A stretch of DNA of 64,000 nucleotides from Pseudomonadota bacterium. GTDB lineage: Bacteria; Pseudomonadota; Alphaproteobacteria; Rhizobiales; Xanthobacteraceae. Below are positions 28,201 through 38,119 of this stretch, piece by piece (the first letter of the stretch is position 1; each line of letters begins with the position of its first letter). Made by a program: the position numbers and the translations under genes. The notes beneath the pieces are model-generated. The model did no database searches, was not told where the DNA came from, and worked only from the letters and a program-made list of their open reading frames with translations. The stretch spans positions 1-64,000 of the forward strand of contig JAEYRD010000069.1 of the NCBI GenBank assembly GCA_023435725.1, read 5' to 3'.

Positions 28201-28484
28201 CCAGCGCTTCCGGTGACCGAGGCGCCCCCGCCAACATCGATGGCGATGCCGGCTTGATTGCCGGTCCCGTAGCCGTCGGTCCCGTTTTGATCGATCGTTG
28301 TCCCCGAGCACGTGACAGTCGTGCCCGGCGGGGGATTGGGGCTGTTGTCGGCCGCCGGTGAACAGGCTCCAAGCGTCCCATCCGTCAGAGCGAACGTCAC
28401 GCAAGCAGCGACCGCAGCGACAGCTCCCAAGGACGACAAGCGCAATCGGGGGAAACAACCTATCCAGACCGGCACACGCGCCAT
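25218..28484 (-). CDS. autotransporter (type Va) with beta-helical passenger, 1088 aa
   Basis: The N-terminus holds an extended signal sequence (SLGAVAAVAACVTFALTDGTLGA). Residues about 60-530 are a series of about 22-residue units of the form VTNxGTIxGxTxxGV, rich in Gly, Asn, Thr and Ala, which predict a right-handed beta-helix. A PL-type stretch follows (GGTLGGIGTVGNTVVNGGILSPGNSIG). The last 260 residues are an autotransporter barrel (RWQVWGAGFGGSLTTDGN, PYAAVQFTGFELP) ending in an aromatic residue (YTW). Two cysteines near the N-terminus of the passenger (CSPAAD and TVTCSG) could form a disulfide. No protease motif is apparent. It is probably a surface adhesin-like protein. Confidence 0.92.
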   Translation of the reverse strand: MARVPVWIGCFPRLRLSSLGAVAAVAACVTFALTDGTLGACSPAADNSPNPPPGTTVTCSGTTIDQNGTDGYGTGNQAGIAIDVGGGASVTGSAGSGIKVGSATVRNSGSITGATNGVFTQNDVIVTNGAGASITGTAFSGVGSNNGSVTIVNSGTITANANIGVFAYVNATVTNNAGGTITGDLGINSGYSAAANVTNFGNIVGTSYGVLAYGTATISNKAGGLISGGMTGVAANQVLNVTNAGTITGATNYGLDASGDVEVTNAATGTITGAMDGVHTSTGSITITNSGTISSAAGLAASANANLTIANGAGGSLSGGLVANAGSANVTNLGTVAGLNNTAIFSFTDVNVTNGVGGQITSLINNAIYADHGVATVANSGTISAGGFGYAIRAETSAVVTNYAGAQISGGDTGVRASAGSVSVINSGVISGLTGNGIYAGTGGSSVFNSGTISGGTAAIQFSGSGNVLTLAPGSAITGNVLGGGSDTFQLGGSGAATFDVSALGAAAQYQGFSSFNKVSDSIWTLTGTGSFAGDIHVNGGALIVNGNIASANSLLVNAGGTLGGIGTVGNTVVNGGILSPGNSIGAIAVQGSLVFTAASAYLVQVSSSGSDLTNVTGAATLAGTVRVALADGTLRFNSPYTILSAATLGGSRFDSVTTPTGISGSLTYSGNAVQLVLGSGLAQIGGLNKNQRAVATVLDNAFNSVGSVPAAYGGIFSGNVPANLTQASGEVATGSQQTTLDAMNLFVNLLTDPFAPGRDRIASTATSFQEEGTVDSSASGGRRRSGSERDAYAMITKATAAAGFDQRWQVWGAGFGGSLTTDGNAVQGSNAATSRIGGTAVGVEYRVSPFTQVGFALAGGGTNFVVANGLGSGRSDLFQAGANVRHAVGAAYISGALAYGWQDVTTNRTVTIAGADQLRAQFNANAWAGRLEGGYRFIGLWGGVGVTPYAAVQFTGFELPNYAEQAVGGTNTFGLAYAAKNVTSPRSELGFRTDRSFAWSSSILTLRSRFGWAHDYNTDRSIAATFQTLPGASFVVGGASPARDAALTSATAEMRWLNGFSLAATFEGELSSVTSSFAGKGLARYTW

Positions 28485-28676
28485 CGCAATTTGCTTTGCC
28501 TCGGGCCCAATAGTTGCCCGACCATCAACCAGGAAAAGAACGAATCTACAGATTCACTCTATACGCTAAGCCTTCTTTCGGAAGCATCTATGCGTGTCAG
28601 CCTGGCAGAACTCCTAAGAATCGCACGCACCGTTGCAAATCGGAGACAGATGCAACCGCTTGTTCGCGCTGACCAT

Positions 28677-29933
28677 CTAGCCGGTGGGGGCGACCGTCGC
28701 CGTCGCACGAGCCGCTATCATGAGTGACAGCACCATCAAAACCGCTGCAAGCAGGAACGGCGCCCCAGGCAGATGCAGCGGCGCGCTGGCGCCGATGAAG
28801 TAGGAAAACGTCAACGTGAACAGGAACGGACCGACGAGTTGCGACACGCTCTGCACGCTCGCGGTCGCGCCCTGCAACTGGCCCTGCTGATCCGGCGCGA
28901 CCAGCCGCGTCATCAGCGATTGCATGGCGGCACCCGAGATACCCCACAGCGACATCACGGGAATGCCGAGCCAGAACAGCGGCCCGGTCGGCGCAGCGCC
29001 GAAGATCACGAAGCCGATCGCGCCACAGCACAGGCCCATCAGCAGCGTTCTCGGCTCGCCGAGCACGCGCACGATCGGGCCGATGGCGAGCCCCTGCACC
29101 ACCATGGCGCAGATGCCGACCATCGCGAGCGTCAGTCCTACGGTCTTGGAATCCCAACCGTAGCGATAGGTCGCATAGAGTACGAAGGTCGAGGGCAGCA
29201 CCACATGCGCGACCTGTGCGATGAAATTGACAACCGACAACGCGGCCAGCGCAGCGTTGGAACGCAGCAGGTGCAGCGCTCCGATCGGATTGGCGTGCGT
29301 CCAGCGGAACGGCGCGCGTTTCTCCCGCGCCAGCGATTCCGGCAGGACGAAGAGCCCATAGAGCGCATTGGCAAAGCTCAGGGCAGCCGACGCCCAGAAC
29401 GGCAGGCGCGGATCGATATCGCCGAGCAGGCCACCGAGCGCCGGGCCCAGAATGAAGCCTGCGCCGAAAGCCGCGCCGATCCTGCCGAAGATCGCCGCGC
29501 GTCGCTCCGGCGGCGTAATGTCGGCAATATAGGCAAACGCCGTCGAGATGCTTGCCGAGGTGATGCCTGAGATCACGCGCCCTATGAACAACCACGTCAG
29601 CGACGGTGCCAGCGCCATCAGCACGTAGTCGGCCGCGAGGCCGAAATTCGACAGCAGCACCACCGGCCGCCGTCCGAAGCGATCGGACAGTGCGCCAAGC
29701 ATCGGCGAGAACACGAACTGCATCAGCGCCCAGGCGGTGCCGAACAGGCCGAAGATGCGGGCCGCATGCGCCGTGTCGTTGTTGACGAAGCTCTCGATGA
29801 GCTTTGGCAGGATGGGCATGATCACGCCGAGCGCGAGCATGTCGAGCAAGATGGTGACGAAGATGAAGGCGACAGCGCCGCGCCGGGCCGGCGTAGCGCC
29901 CTGCGCCATCGCCTCGCCGGCATCGTTGCTCAC
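28677..29933 (-). CDS. MFS efflux transporter, TetA-like (DHA1)
   Basis: The 418-residue protein has 12 hydrophobic segments, the DHA1 motif [15 protein letters not shown] between TM2 and TM3, and motif [15 protein letters not shown] in TM5. The N-terminus ([26 protein letters not shown]) is typical of TetA-type drug-proton antiporters. Its ATG overlaps the der stop by four bases (ATGA), so translation is coupled. A second in-frame ATG lies eight codons later. Actual drug specificity, including tetracycline, cannot be inferred. Confidence 0.88.
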   Translation of the reverse strand: MSNDAGEAMAQGATPARRGAVAFIFVTILLDMLALGVIMPILPKLIESFVNNDTAHAARIFGLFGTAWALMQFVFSPMLGALSDRFGRRPVVLLSNFGLAADYVLMALAPSLTWLFIGRVISGITSASISTAFAYIADITPPERRAAIFGRIGAAFGAGFILGPALGGLLGDIDPRLPFWASAALSFANALYGLFVLPESLAREKRAPFRWTHANPIGALHLLRSNAALAALSVVNFIAQVAHVVLPSTFVLYATYRYGWDSKTVGLTLAMVGICAMVVQGLAIGPIVRVLGEPRTLLMGLCCGAIGFVIFGAAPTGPLFWLGIPVMSLWGISGAAMQSLMTRLVAPDQQGQLQGATASVQSVSQLVGPFLFTLTFSYFIGASAPLHLPGAPFLLAAVLMVLSLMIAARATATVAPTG

Positions 29934-31312
29934 GATGGCCGCTTGCGCTTGTGAGCGAAGGGGTTGGCCTTCTCGCGCAAGGTGATGCGCACCGGCGTAC
30001 CCGGCAGCTCAAAAGTCTCGCGCATGGAGTTGGTGAGATAACGTAGATAGGACTGCGGCACCGCATCTGCGCGCGAACAGAACAGCACGAAGCTCGGCGG
30101 TCGCGCCTTGTTCTGCGTGATATAGTTCAACTTCAACCTGCGGCCGGACACCGCCGGCGGCGGATTGGCCTGGATCGCCTGCTCGAACCAGCGATTGAGC
30201 GCGGACGTCGGCACGCGCCTGTTCCAGACGGCATAGGCGTCCTCGATCGCCTGCATCAGACGGTCGATGCCCTCACCCATCAGGCCTGACACAGCGACGA
30301 TCGGCACGCCCTTGACCTGCGGCAGCCAATGATCGGCGTCGCGGCGCAGACCCGAGATCGCACCGCCGCCCTTGGTCTCCATCAGGTCCCATTTGTTGAC
30401 GGCGAGCACCATCGCGCGGCCCTCGCGCTCGATCAAATCGGCGATGCGCAGATCCTGCTCCTCGAAGCGGTTCTGCGTGTCCATCATCAGCACGACGACC
30501 TCGGCAAAGCGCACTGCGCGCAGCGCGTCGGCGACAGAGAGCTTTTCCAGCTTCTCTTCGATGCGCGAGCGTCGCCGGAGACCTGCGGTGTCGAACACGC
30601 GAAACTCGCGGCCCTTCCAGTTGATCTCGACCGCAATGGAGTCGCGTGTGGTGCCGGCCTCCGGACTCGTCAGCAGCCGCTCCTCGCCGAGCAGATGGTT
30701 GATCAGTGTCGACTTGCCGGCGTTGGGCCGGCCGACGATGGCGACCCGGATCGGGCGCGTCGCGGCCTCTTCCTCGGAGAGCGGCTCGTCGTCCTCGTCC
30801 TCATCTTCGTCGACGGGCTCCGGCATCAGCTTGCTGAGCGCATCGTAGAGTTCGCCCATGCCCTCGCCGTGCTCGGCCGATATCTGGATGGGATCGCCGA
30901 GACCGAGTGCGAACGCCTCCATCGCGCCGGCATCGCCATGCTTGCCTTCGCTCTTGTTGGCGACCAGCAGCACCGGCTTGTTGGCCTTGCGGGCGAAATC
31001 GGCGAAGGCGCGATCGGTGGGCGTAAGGCCGATGCGGGCATCGATTACGAAGAACAGCGCGTCGGCCTGCGCGATCGCCGCCTCCGTTTGCTCCTGCATC
31101 CGTGCAGTCAGCGAGCCCTTGGCGCCCTCGTCGAGGCCGGCGGTATCGATGATGGTGAACTGGAGATCGCCGAGCCTCGCCTCACCCTCGCGACGGTCGC
31201 GGGTGACGCCGGGCAGGTCATCGACGAGCGCGAGTTTCTGTCCGACCAGGCGGTTGAACAAGGTCGATTTGCCGACATTGGGCCGGCCGATGATGGCGAT
31301 TGTAAAGGACAT
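29930..31312 (-). CDS. der: ribosome-biogenesis GTPase Der (EngA)
   Basis: The 460-residue protein has two tandem GTPase domains, each with its own G1 ([11 protein letters not shown] and [11 protein letters not shown]) and G4 (NKSE and NKWD) motifs, then a C-terminal KH-like domain ([34 protein letters not shown]). An acidic linker (EDEDEDDE) separates the G domains. It is essential for 50S subunit assembly. It follows a YfgM-like gene and a lipoprotein gene, reminiscent of the yfgM-bamB-der order of other proteobacteria. Confidence 0.97.
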   Translation of the reverse strand: MSFTIAIIGRPNVGKSTLFNRLVGQKLALVDDLPGVTRDRREGEARLGDLQFTIIDTAGLDEGAKGSLTARMQEQTEAAIAQADALFFVIDARIGLTPTDRAFADFARKANKPVLLVANKSEGKHGDAGAMEAFALGLGDPIQISAEHGEGMGELYDALSKLMPEPVDEDEDEDDEPLSEEEAATRPIRVAIVGRPNAGKSTLINHLLGEERLLTSPEAGTTRDSIAVEINWKGREFRVFDTAGLRRRSRIEEKLEKLSVADALRAVRFAEVVVLMMDTQNRFEEQDLRIADLIEREGRAMVLAVNKWDLMETKGGGAISGLRRDADHWLPQVKGVPIVAVSGLMGEGIDRLMQAIEDAYAVWNRRVPTSALNRWFEQAIQANPPPAVSGRRLKLNYITQNKARPPSFVLFCSRADAVPQSYLRYLTNSMRETFELPGTPVRITLREKANPFAHKRKRPS

Positions 31313-31361
31313 CGGTCATTCGTGCGCTGCGAGGGCTGCGCCTGTCAATGCAATGAAACTA

Positions 31362-31913
31362 TCAGCGCGAGAAGCTGCCGCTCGGCAACGGCGCCGGGAA
31401 AGCGCCCTGCGATTGCTGCTGCGTGGTCTGGGTCGGTTGCGCCTGCTGGACAGGCTGATCGGGCGGCGGCGCGGTGGTGCGCTTGCGCACGATTTTCTGC
31501 TTGGGCGGCGGAGCGGCCGTGGGCGGTGCGGCCTCAGGTTGGGCCTCTCCGTCGACTTCGCCGGCCGGCGCCTCGGCCGGCGCCGCTGCGGCCGCGGCCG
31601 GCTGTTTGGCTTTCTTTGCCTTGGCGCCCCTCGCCGGCTTGGCCGGCTCCGGCGGCGGCTCCGCGGGCAGAGCCGCGACGGCGGGCGCGTTCGGGTCCGG
31701 CTGCTGCTGCGCGCCCTTGTACATCTCCCGCGGCACGCCCTGCTCGAGGCCCGGCACGCCCTCCGGGAAGACCGGCTTGCGGTCGCCCGGCAGCTTCTTC
31801 TTGGTATCAAGGAAGTCGAGCATGTCGCTCGGATCGAAGCTGGAGCAGCCGCCCAGGACGCCTGTGAAGGCGATCAGGACGGCGGCTGCGATCAAACGTG
31901 ACGTGCGGCGCAT
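31362..31913 (-). CDS. proline/alanine-rich lipoprotein in the bamB position
   Basis: The 183-residue protein has a lipobox LGGC after a short signal peptide, then a conserved-looking segment (SSFDPSDMLDFLDTKKKLPGDRKPVFPEGVPGLEQG) and a long Pro/Ala/Gln/Lys-rich, probably disordered tail. The KLPGxRxPVxP stretch resembles the start of mature alphaproteobacterial BamB, but no PQQ-type beta-propeller blades follow. It lies between the YfgM-like gene and der, where bamB normally sits. It is a predicted outer-membrane or periplasm-facing lipoprotein; whether it contributes to the BAM complex is unknown. Confidence 0.8.
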   Translation of the reverse strand: MRRTSRLIAAAVLIAFTGVLGGCSSFDPSDMLDFLDTKKKLPGDRKPVFPEGVPGLEQGVPREMYKGAQQQPDPNAPAVAALPAEPPPEPAKPARGAKAKKAKQPAAAAAAPAEAPAGEVDGEAQPEAAPPTAAPPPKQKIVRKRTTAPPPDQPVQQAQPTQTTQQQSQGAFPAPLPSGSFSR

Positions 31914-31946
31914 CTCGGTGTCTCGTCTAACGTCAGAGGACCGTCA

Positions 31947-32600
31947 TCAGCTCTTGGCGACGGGCGGCAGCAAGGCCTGGAGCGCCTCGGCGCGCGAGCG
32001 CAGGCCGGGCGGCGTTTCGCCGTCCTCGGCGATCGTGTCGAGCCATTTCCGGGCCGCGGTCATGTCGTTGTTGCGCCAGGCCGACAGCGCCAGCATCTCG
32101 CGGGCACTGTGGCGGAAAGTCGATTTGGGCGCGGCGGAAGCCTCCAGCCGCTGCTGCATGTCGGCATAGCCAGCGCTGTCGAGCAGCAAGCCGGCCGCGC
32201 GGATCTTCGCCAGATCCTGCCACTCGCCGCCGACGCTACGGTCGGCCGCGATGTCGTCATACATCTTCGCGGCAGCCTTGGGATCACGGGCCGCAGCCGC
32301 GGCCGCAGCACGCAGCCGCGCCAGGGTGCGATAGCCCGAAGGAGCCTTGGCGGCGAGTTCGGTGAAGGCCGCCTCAGCTTCCGCATGCTTGTCCTGTTCG
32401 GATAGTTCGACAGCCTTCTCGAAGGCAGCGCCGGCCTCGGCGGCCTTCTTGGCCTCCAGATACTGGTAGCCTCGCCAGCCACCGACGGCGGCAACGATCA
32501 GCACCATCAGGGCGATGAAGTAGATCGAATACTTATCCCACAGCTTTTTGAGCTGTTCGCGACGTACTTCCTCGTCGACTTCGTCAAATAATTCAGACAC
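31947..32600 (-). CDS. YfgM-like membrane-anchored TPR protein
   Basis: The 217-residue protein begins SELFDEVDEEVRREQLKKLWDKYS, then a single transmembrane helix (IYFIALMVLIVAAVGGW, about 30-46) and a periplasmic Ala-rich TPR-like helical region. This is the layout of YfgM, the ancillary SecYEG/periplasmic chaperone factor. It is the first gene of a likely yfgM - lipoprotein - der - MFS transcript on the minus strand. Confidence 0.87.
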   Translation of the reverse strand: MSELFDEVDEEVRREQLKKLWDKYSIYFIALMVLIVAAVGGWRGYQYLEAKKAAEAGAAFEKAVELSEQDKHAEAEAAFTELAAKAPSGYRTLARLRAAAAAAARDPKAAAKMYDDIAADRSVGGEWQDLAKIRAAGLLLDSAGYADMQQRLEASAAPKSTFRHSAREMLALSAWRNNDMTAARKWLDTIAEDGETPPGLRSRAEALQALLPPVAKS

Positions 32601-32765
32601 TTATGCCAATCCCATGCCCGTTCGGGTGCGCGCGCCAAAGCGTTCGCGTCAGGAATCCCGTCCCCCACGTGGCGGCGAGGTACCCTAACGATATGGCGCT
32701 GGCAAGGCAAAGCGAGCGCGATCAAGGCGTTAACCACCCGGATGGCTGGATACGCGCCGCCCGGC

Positions 32766-34358
32766 TCAGGTTCCCAAGAGCTCCCGCAACTGCCGCTTCA
32801 GCACCTTGCCATTGGCGTTGCGCGGCAGCGGCTCGGCGGTGATCGCCATGGTTTCAGGGACCTTGTAGTCGGACAGCCGCTCGGCGCACCAGGCCCGCAA
32901 GGCGTCGCTGGCGACCACCGCGCGCGTCACCACCACGGCGTGGACCCGCTCGCCCAGCACCGGACACGCCTTGGCAATGATCGCGCTCTCGACCACGGCG
33001 GGGTGGCCGGCCAGCACGGATTCAACCTCGGCCGAATAGATCTTCAGGCCACCGCGATTGATCATGTCCTTCTGCCGGTCGAACACGCGGACAAACCCCT
33101 CCGCATCGACCGCCCCCAGATCACCCGAGTGCCAGAATCCGCCAGTGAAGCTTTCAGCCGTGGCTTTCGGGTTGTTCCAGTAGCCCTTGATGACGGAGGC
33201 GCTCTGGATCCAGAGCTCACCGATCTCGCCATGGGGCAGCTCGCGCCCATCGGTCCCCATCGCGACGACGCGCGCTCCGGGACACGGCAGGCCCACGCTG
33301 TCGATATGACTTTCCGTCAACTCTCCCGGCATGATCGTCGACGGCGATGTCGTCTCGGTCGAGCCGTAGCAATTCGCCAGCTTGAGACCGGGAATCGTCG
33401 CCTTGAGCTTCTCGATGGTGGCGACCGGCATCGGCGCGCCGCCGAAGCCGCCGATGCGCCAGCTCGACAGGTCGTAGCTGGCGAAATCGGGCTGGAGCAG
33501 GCAGAGATTGTACATCGCCGGCACCATCACGGTGTAAGTGACGCGCTCACGCGCGGCGAGCTTGAGGTAATCGGCCGCCTTGAACTCCGGCATGATGATC
33601 AGCGCGCCACCGCAGCGGATCATGGTCGTGATGTTGGCGACGACGCCGGTGACGTGGCCGAGCGGCACTGCCGCGATCGAACGGTCCACCTCGGTCAATT
33701 GCAGGCAGGACACGAAGACCATCGAGGAATGGACGATGTTGCAATGGGCGAGCATCGCGCCCTTCGGCTTGCCGGTCGTGCCCGAGGTGTAGAGGATCAT
33801 CGCGGTGTCCTCCTCGCTGGTCTCGACCGGCGCCGAAGCCGGCTCGTTGTCAGCGAGCAACGCGAAGCGAGACAGGGCCGGATTATCATCGACGGCGATG
33901 CGGTGGATCACATCGGGCACATCCTGCGCACCGGGCATCCGCTCGGCGAGCCCGGCTTCGTGGATCAGGATCTTCGCACCGCAATCGGCGAGCACATAAG
34001 CTATTTCCGGCTTCTGCTGGCGCGTGCTGAGCAGAACCGTCACGAGCCCCTCATGCGCGGCGGCAAACAACAGCAGTGGAAATTCGATGCGGTTGCCGAG
34101 CAGGATCGCGACGCGGTCGCCGCGGCGCAATCCGAGCTTGCGAAAGCCCGCCGCGATCCGTGCGGCCCGCTCCGCCGCCTGTCGCCAGCTCAGCCGAATA
34201 TTCCCGCAGATCAGCGCTTCGCCATCGGCGTTGCGCGCGCAGGCCTCCGCGATCATGGCCCACAGGTTCGAAGGCCGATCGCAGAACGCCGGCACCACCC
34301 GATCGCCAAAACGCGCCTCGAACCGCATCGGCGGAATCTGAGATTGCGACCAGTCCAT
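32766..34358 (-). CDS. AMP-dependent acyl-CoA synthetase / ligase
   Basis: The 530-residue ANL-family enzyme activates a carboxylic acid to an acyl-adenylate and then to the CoA thioester. It shows the P-loop ILYTSGTTGKPKGAMLAH, YGSTETTSPST, the hinge region SGDLGAVDAEGFVRVFDRQKDMINRGG and the catalytic lysine in NANGKVLKRQL near the C-terminus. The ATG at 34358 has GAGG eight bases upstream; a longer frame from 34406 is less likely. The acid substrate is unknown and no other fatty acid gene is adjacent. Confidence 0.9.
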   Translation of the reverse strand: MDWSQSQIPPMRFEARFGDRVVPAFCDRPSNLWAMIAEACARNADGEALICGNIRLSWRQAAERAARIAAGFRKLGLRRGDRVAILLGNRIEFPLLLFAAAHEGLVTVLLSTRQQKPEIAYVLADCGAKILIHEAGLAERMPGAQDVPDVIHRIAVDDNPALSRFALLADNEPASAPVETSEEDTAMILYTSGTTGKPKGAMLAHCNIVHSSMVFVSCLQLTEVDRSIAAVPLGHVTGVVANITTMIRCGGALIIMPEFKAADYLKLAARERVTYTVMVPAMYNLCLLQPDFASYDLSSWRIGGFGGAPMPVATIEKLKATIPGLKLANCYGSTETTSPSTIMPGELTESHIDSVGLPCPGARVVAMGTDGRELPHGEIGELWIQSASVIKGYWNNPKATAESFTGGFWHSGDLGAVDAEGFVRVFDRQKDMINRGGLKIYSAEVESVLAGHPAVVESAIIAKACPVLGERVHAVVVTRAVVASDALRAWCAERLSDYKVPETMAITAEPLPRNANGKVLKRQLRELLGT

Positions 34359-34433
34359 CGGAGTGCCTCGGCTTGTTGCTCTTGTCACCTTCCGCGCATG
34401 GGGCACGGAACTGTCTTGCGCTGCTATTGTCGG

Positions 34434-34502
34434 CGCACGATCTTATCGGAAAATCGCAGCACACTTTGCGCTAACGCGGCCCTGCGGGTCCGGATCATGC
34501 GC
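34434..34502. repeat. dispersed GCATGATC...GCACACTTT repeat (copy 1)
   Basis: Terminal GCGCACGATCTTATCGGAAAA and CCGGATCATGCGC, with GCAGCACACTTTGCG between, match the layout of the copy at 39141-39216. It abuts the nnrU-like stop codon. I recognise the family from Bradyrhizobium from memory. Confidence 0.55.
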
Positions 34503-35086
34503 TATCCGCCCATCACGGGAACACCGATCACCACAGGATGGAACGCAAAGGCGAGCGCCAGGTAGGCAACGATACCAACCGCGACCGCAATTAGATCATT
34601 GGTGATGCCGCCCACCGGAATCGGCGGGGCACCGGCGTCCTTGCGATGCTTCAGCGAAATTCGGTCATACACCGCCCAGCCGAGGAACGAGCCGAACAGG
34701 ATGATGGAGCCGAGGTCGCCATTGGCCAACAGATGCGCAGCCGCCCATAGCTTGATGCCGGCCAGCATCGGATGCTTCAACGTCGCGTAGATGCGGCCGC
34801 GCAAGTAGGACGCGACCACCAGGATGACGGCCGGCAGCATCAGCGCGACCGTGATGTGCTTCATCGCCTTCGGCGGATACCAGACATCGATCCAGCCGGC
34901 CGCGCGATAATGTGCAAAGCCCCAGATGATCAGCGCCAGCCCCGCGAGCGAGACCAGCGAATAGAGGATCTTGTAGGTCCCCTCGCCCAGCTTCGCGACC
35001 GCCTGCGCGCGTGCCTCGCGTTTCGTCGTGAAAACATGGGCGGCAAAAAACAGCACCAGCCCCAGGATCATGACTAGCAGACCCAT
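34502..35086 (-). CDS. NnrU-family integral membrane protein
   Basis: The 194-residue protein has about five hydrophobic segments and the family features FFAAHVF, GLALIIWGFAHYRAAG, and KHPMLAGIKLWAAAHLLANGDLGSIILFGSFLGWAVYDRISLKHR. NnrU was named in Rhodobacter for its association with nitrite/nitric oxide reduction, and the fold resembles NnrU/isoprenylcysteine methyltransferase-like membrane proteins. Here no denitrification gene is nearby, so a role in that process is not supported by context. Confidence 0.87.
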   Translation of the reverse strand: MGLLVMILGLVLFFAAHVFTTKREARAQAVAKLGEGTYKILYSLVSLAGLALIIWGFAHYRAAGWIDVWYPPKAMKHITVALMLPAVILVVASYLRGRIYATLKHPMLAGIKLWAAAHLLANGDLGSIILFGSFLGWAVYDRISLKHRKDAGAPPIPVGGITNDLIAVAVGIVAYLALAFAFHPVVIGVPVMGG

Positions 35087-35157
35087 GACATCCTCCCCTC
35101 AACCAGCGCCCCCGCTTCTCAGGTATCATCGATTGGCTGCCGGTCGCAACTGATACG

Positions 35158-35739
35158 CTACCTGCCAAGCTCCCGATTATCGACATAGCGGATCGCGATC
35201 GGCCGCCCGGCCAAAGCGCCGCCGAGGCCGCTGGTGAATTTCAGCGGCAGGCACGCGTTCAGGGATGCATTGATCGCATTCAGATAGGTGGTCCGGGTGT
35301 CGGCCGGAACGCCTGCAGTTGCAAAGGTCAATCGCGGCGGACCGATCAGGCTGCCCGCCTTGTTGAAGCTGAAGCGCACCGACATCTGCATGCCCTCACG
35401 CGCATTGTCTGATGGTGGCGACCAACAGGTGCGCAGCTCGGCAAAGAGATCACCGAGCGTATCGAGATCGTGATCGGGCCTTTGGTATTTGGTGCGGTCG
35501 GCCTCGGACGGGACGCTCTCGATCGTGAGCTGAAGATTTTCGCCGTACGGATAGAAAATCTCGGGAATGCAGGGGCCGTGCTCGAGCACGCTGCAAAAAG
35601 TGGGCGTGCAAGGACGGTGGTCGAGCACGCTGCAGGGCTCGTGCGAGAACGGGATCGGGTTGATCTGCCGGCGCCGCTGAGCGTTGGCGGCGACCGCCGA
35701 TACCGCCAGCAGGATAAGAACGAGAATGCCGCGCCACAT
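35158..35739 (-). CDS. hypothetical exported protein, 193 aa
   Basis: I do not recognise a named family. The ATG at 35739 gives a clear signal peptide (WRGILVLILLAVSAVAANAQ). The mature part has paired cysteines in a duplicated motif (EPCSVLDHRPCTP and CSVLEHGPCIPEIFYPYG). It ends in a domain with conserved beta pattern (MQMSVRFSFNKAGSLIGPPRLTF and YLNAINASLNACLPLKF) reminiscent of TonB-C-like cell-envelope domains. GTG 35760 and TTG 35796 are alternative starts. It lies between the nnrU-like gene and prfC, and is probably periplasmic. Confidence 0.7.
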   Translation of the reverse strand: MWRGILVLILLAVSAVAANAQRRRQINPIPFSHEPCSVLDHRPCTPTFCSVLEHGPCIPEIFYPYGENLQLTIESVPSEADRTKYQRPDHDLDTLGDLFAELRTCWSPPSDNAREGMQMSVRFSFNKAGSLIGPPRLTFATAGVPADTRTTYLNAINASLNACLPLKFTSGLGGALAGRPIAIRYVDNRELGR

Positions 35740-35833
35740 GCCTTGAGCTCGCGATGTCACGTGGATGAAACGTGGCACCTTCCCTGACAGCGTCAAGTCC
35801 GCGCGTATTCACATGCTCGCGTTTAACCTCGGT

Positions 35834-36004
35834 GTCGTCGTCCGGCTTGCCGTCTTCGCTAAGGCTACGCCGGCCCACCACAGAAAGCCCGGCGAAGCCT
35901 TGGCGGAGCCGGGACCGGACGACTCAGTATTCCAGAGGCAGTCGTTGTTGAGCCGAGAGGCCGCAGCATGCTGGATGCCCTGCCTTCGCGGGGCACGACA
36001 ACGG
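35834..36004. repeat. dispersed intergenic repeat between hypothetical gene and prfC
   Basis: It contains GTCGTCCGGC ... GCCGGGACCGGACGAC and GAGCCGAGAGGCCGCAGCA followed by CTTCGCGGGGCACGACA. The sequence style matches Bradyrhizobium intergenic repeats that I recall; other copies are not present in this window at this length. Confidence 0.4.
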
Positions 36005-36012
36005 TGGCTGCC

Positions 36013-37632
<1,620 letters not shown>

Positions 37633-37732
37633 GGCGGGAGCGTTTGGCAGGGAATATGGGGCTGATCAAGCCTCATTTGGTGATTGCGAAGCCCTTCGGC
37701 CAGCCCCATATCGGCCTTGGCCACAATGGCCT

Positions 37733-37804
37733 TGGGAAGGACGACCTTCCTGTCCATCAGCACAGCAGTCGCGGGGACGACCCTGCCTTGAATGGAGGGT
37801 CGTC
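37733..37804 (+). ncRNA. guanidine-II (mini-ykkC) riboswitch
   Basis: Two hairpins with identical ACGA tetraloops precede sugE. P1 is GGAAGG-ACGA-CCTTCC (37735-37750) and P2 is GCGGGG-ACGA-CCCTGC (37771-37786), both six pairs (P2 has one G-T wobble), separated by 20 bases. This is the mini-ykkC / guanidine-II consensus. GACGACCCT (37776-37784) can instead pair perfectly with AGGGTCGTC (37796-37804), which would bury the Shine-Dalgarno GGAGGG and the base before the ATG. Ligand binding would stabilise P2 and free the site, so this is predicted to be a translational ON switch. Confidence 0.88.
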
Positions 37805-38119
37805 ATGGCCTGGAGCATCTTGTTCGTTGCCGGACTTCTCGAAATCGCCTGGGCGATCGGCCTCAAATACACCGAGGGCTTTACCAGGCTCGTTCCGTCC
37901 GTCCTGACGCTCGCGGCCATGGCCGGCAGCGTCATCCTGCTCGGCCTCGCCCTCAAATCGCTTCCGATTGGAACCGCCTACGCGGTCTGGACCGGTATTG
38001 GCGCGGTCGGCACGGCGGCGCTCGGCATCATCCTGTTCGGCGAACCGGCCGCCGCATTCCGCCTCGCCAGCATCGGCCTGATCGTTGCCGGGATCATCGG
38101 CCTGAAGCTCGTTACCTGA
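37805..38119 (+). CDS. sugE: SMR-family guanidinium exporter (SugE/Gdx)
   Basis: The 104-residue protein has four transmembrane helices and the SMR-family N-terminal Glu in [30 protein letters not shown]. The [34 protein letters not shown] segment is typical of SugE/Gdx. The ATG at 37805 follows GGAGGG. The guanidine-II riboswitch immediately upstream makes guanidinium export the likely main job, more than quaternary ammonium resistance. The 3' end overlaps the convergent pit gene by eight bases. Confidence 0.94.
   Translation: MAWSILFVAGLLEIAWAIGLKYTEGFTRLVPSVLTLAAMAGSVILLGLALKSLPIGTAYAVWTGIGAVGTAALGIILFGEPAAAFRLASIGLIVAGIIGLKLVT

Noticed and set aside
26900..28250. Regular short repeats that might be taken for a CRISPR-like array
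   Set aside because: They are in-frame coding repeats of the autotransporter passenger with diverged bases and no constant spacer size.
28677..29933. Tetracycline resistance gene call for the MFS protein
   Set aside because: It is TetA-like in sequence style, but DHA1 pumps are broad and specificity cannot be read from sequence, so no resistance is claimed.
32742..34565. Plus-strand frame of 607 codons opposite the acyl-CoA synthetase
   Set aside because: Translation is Arg/His/Asp-rich without domains; the minus-strand gene carries all ANL motifs.
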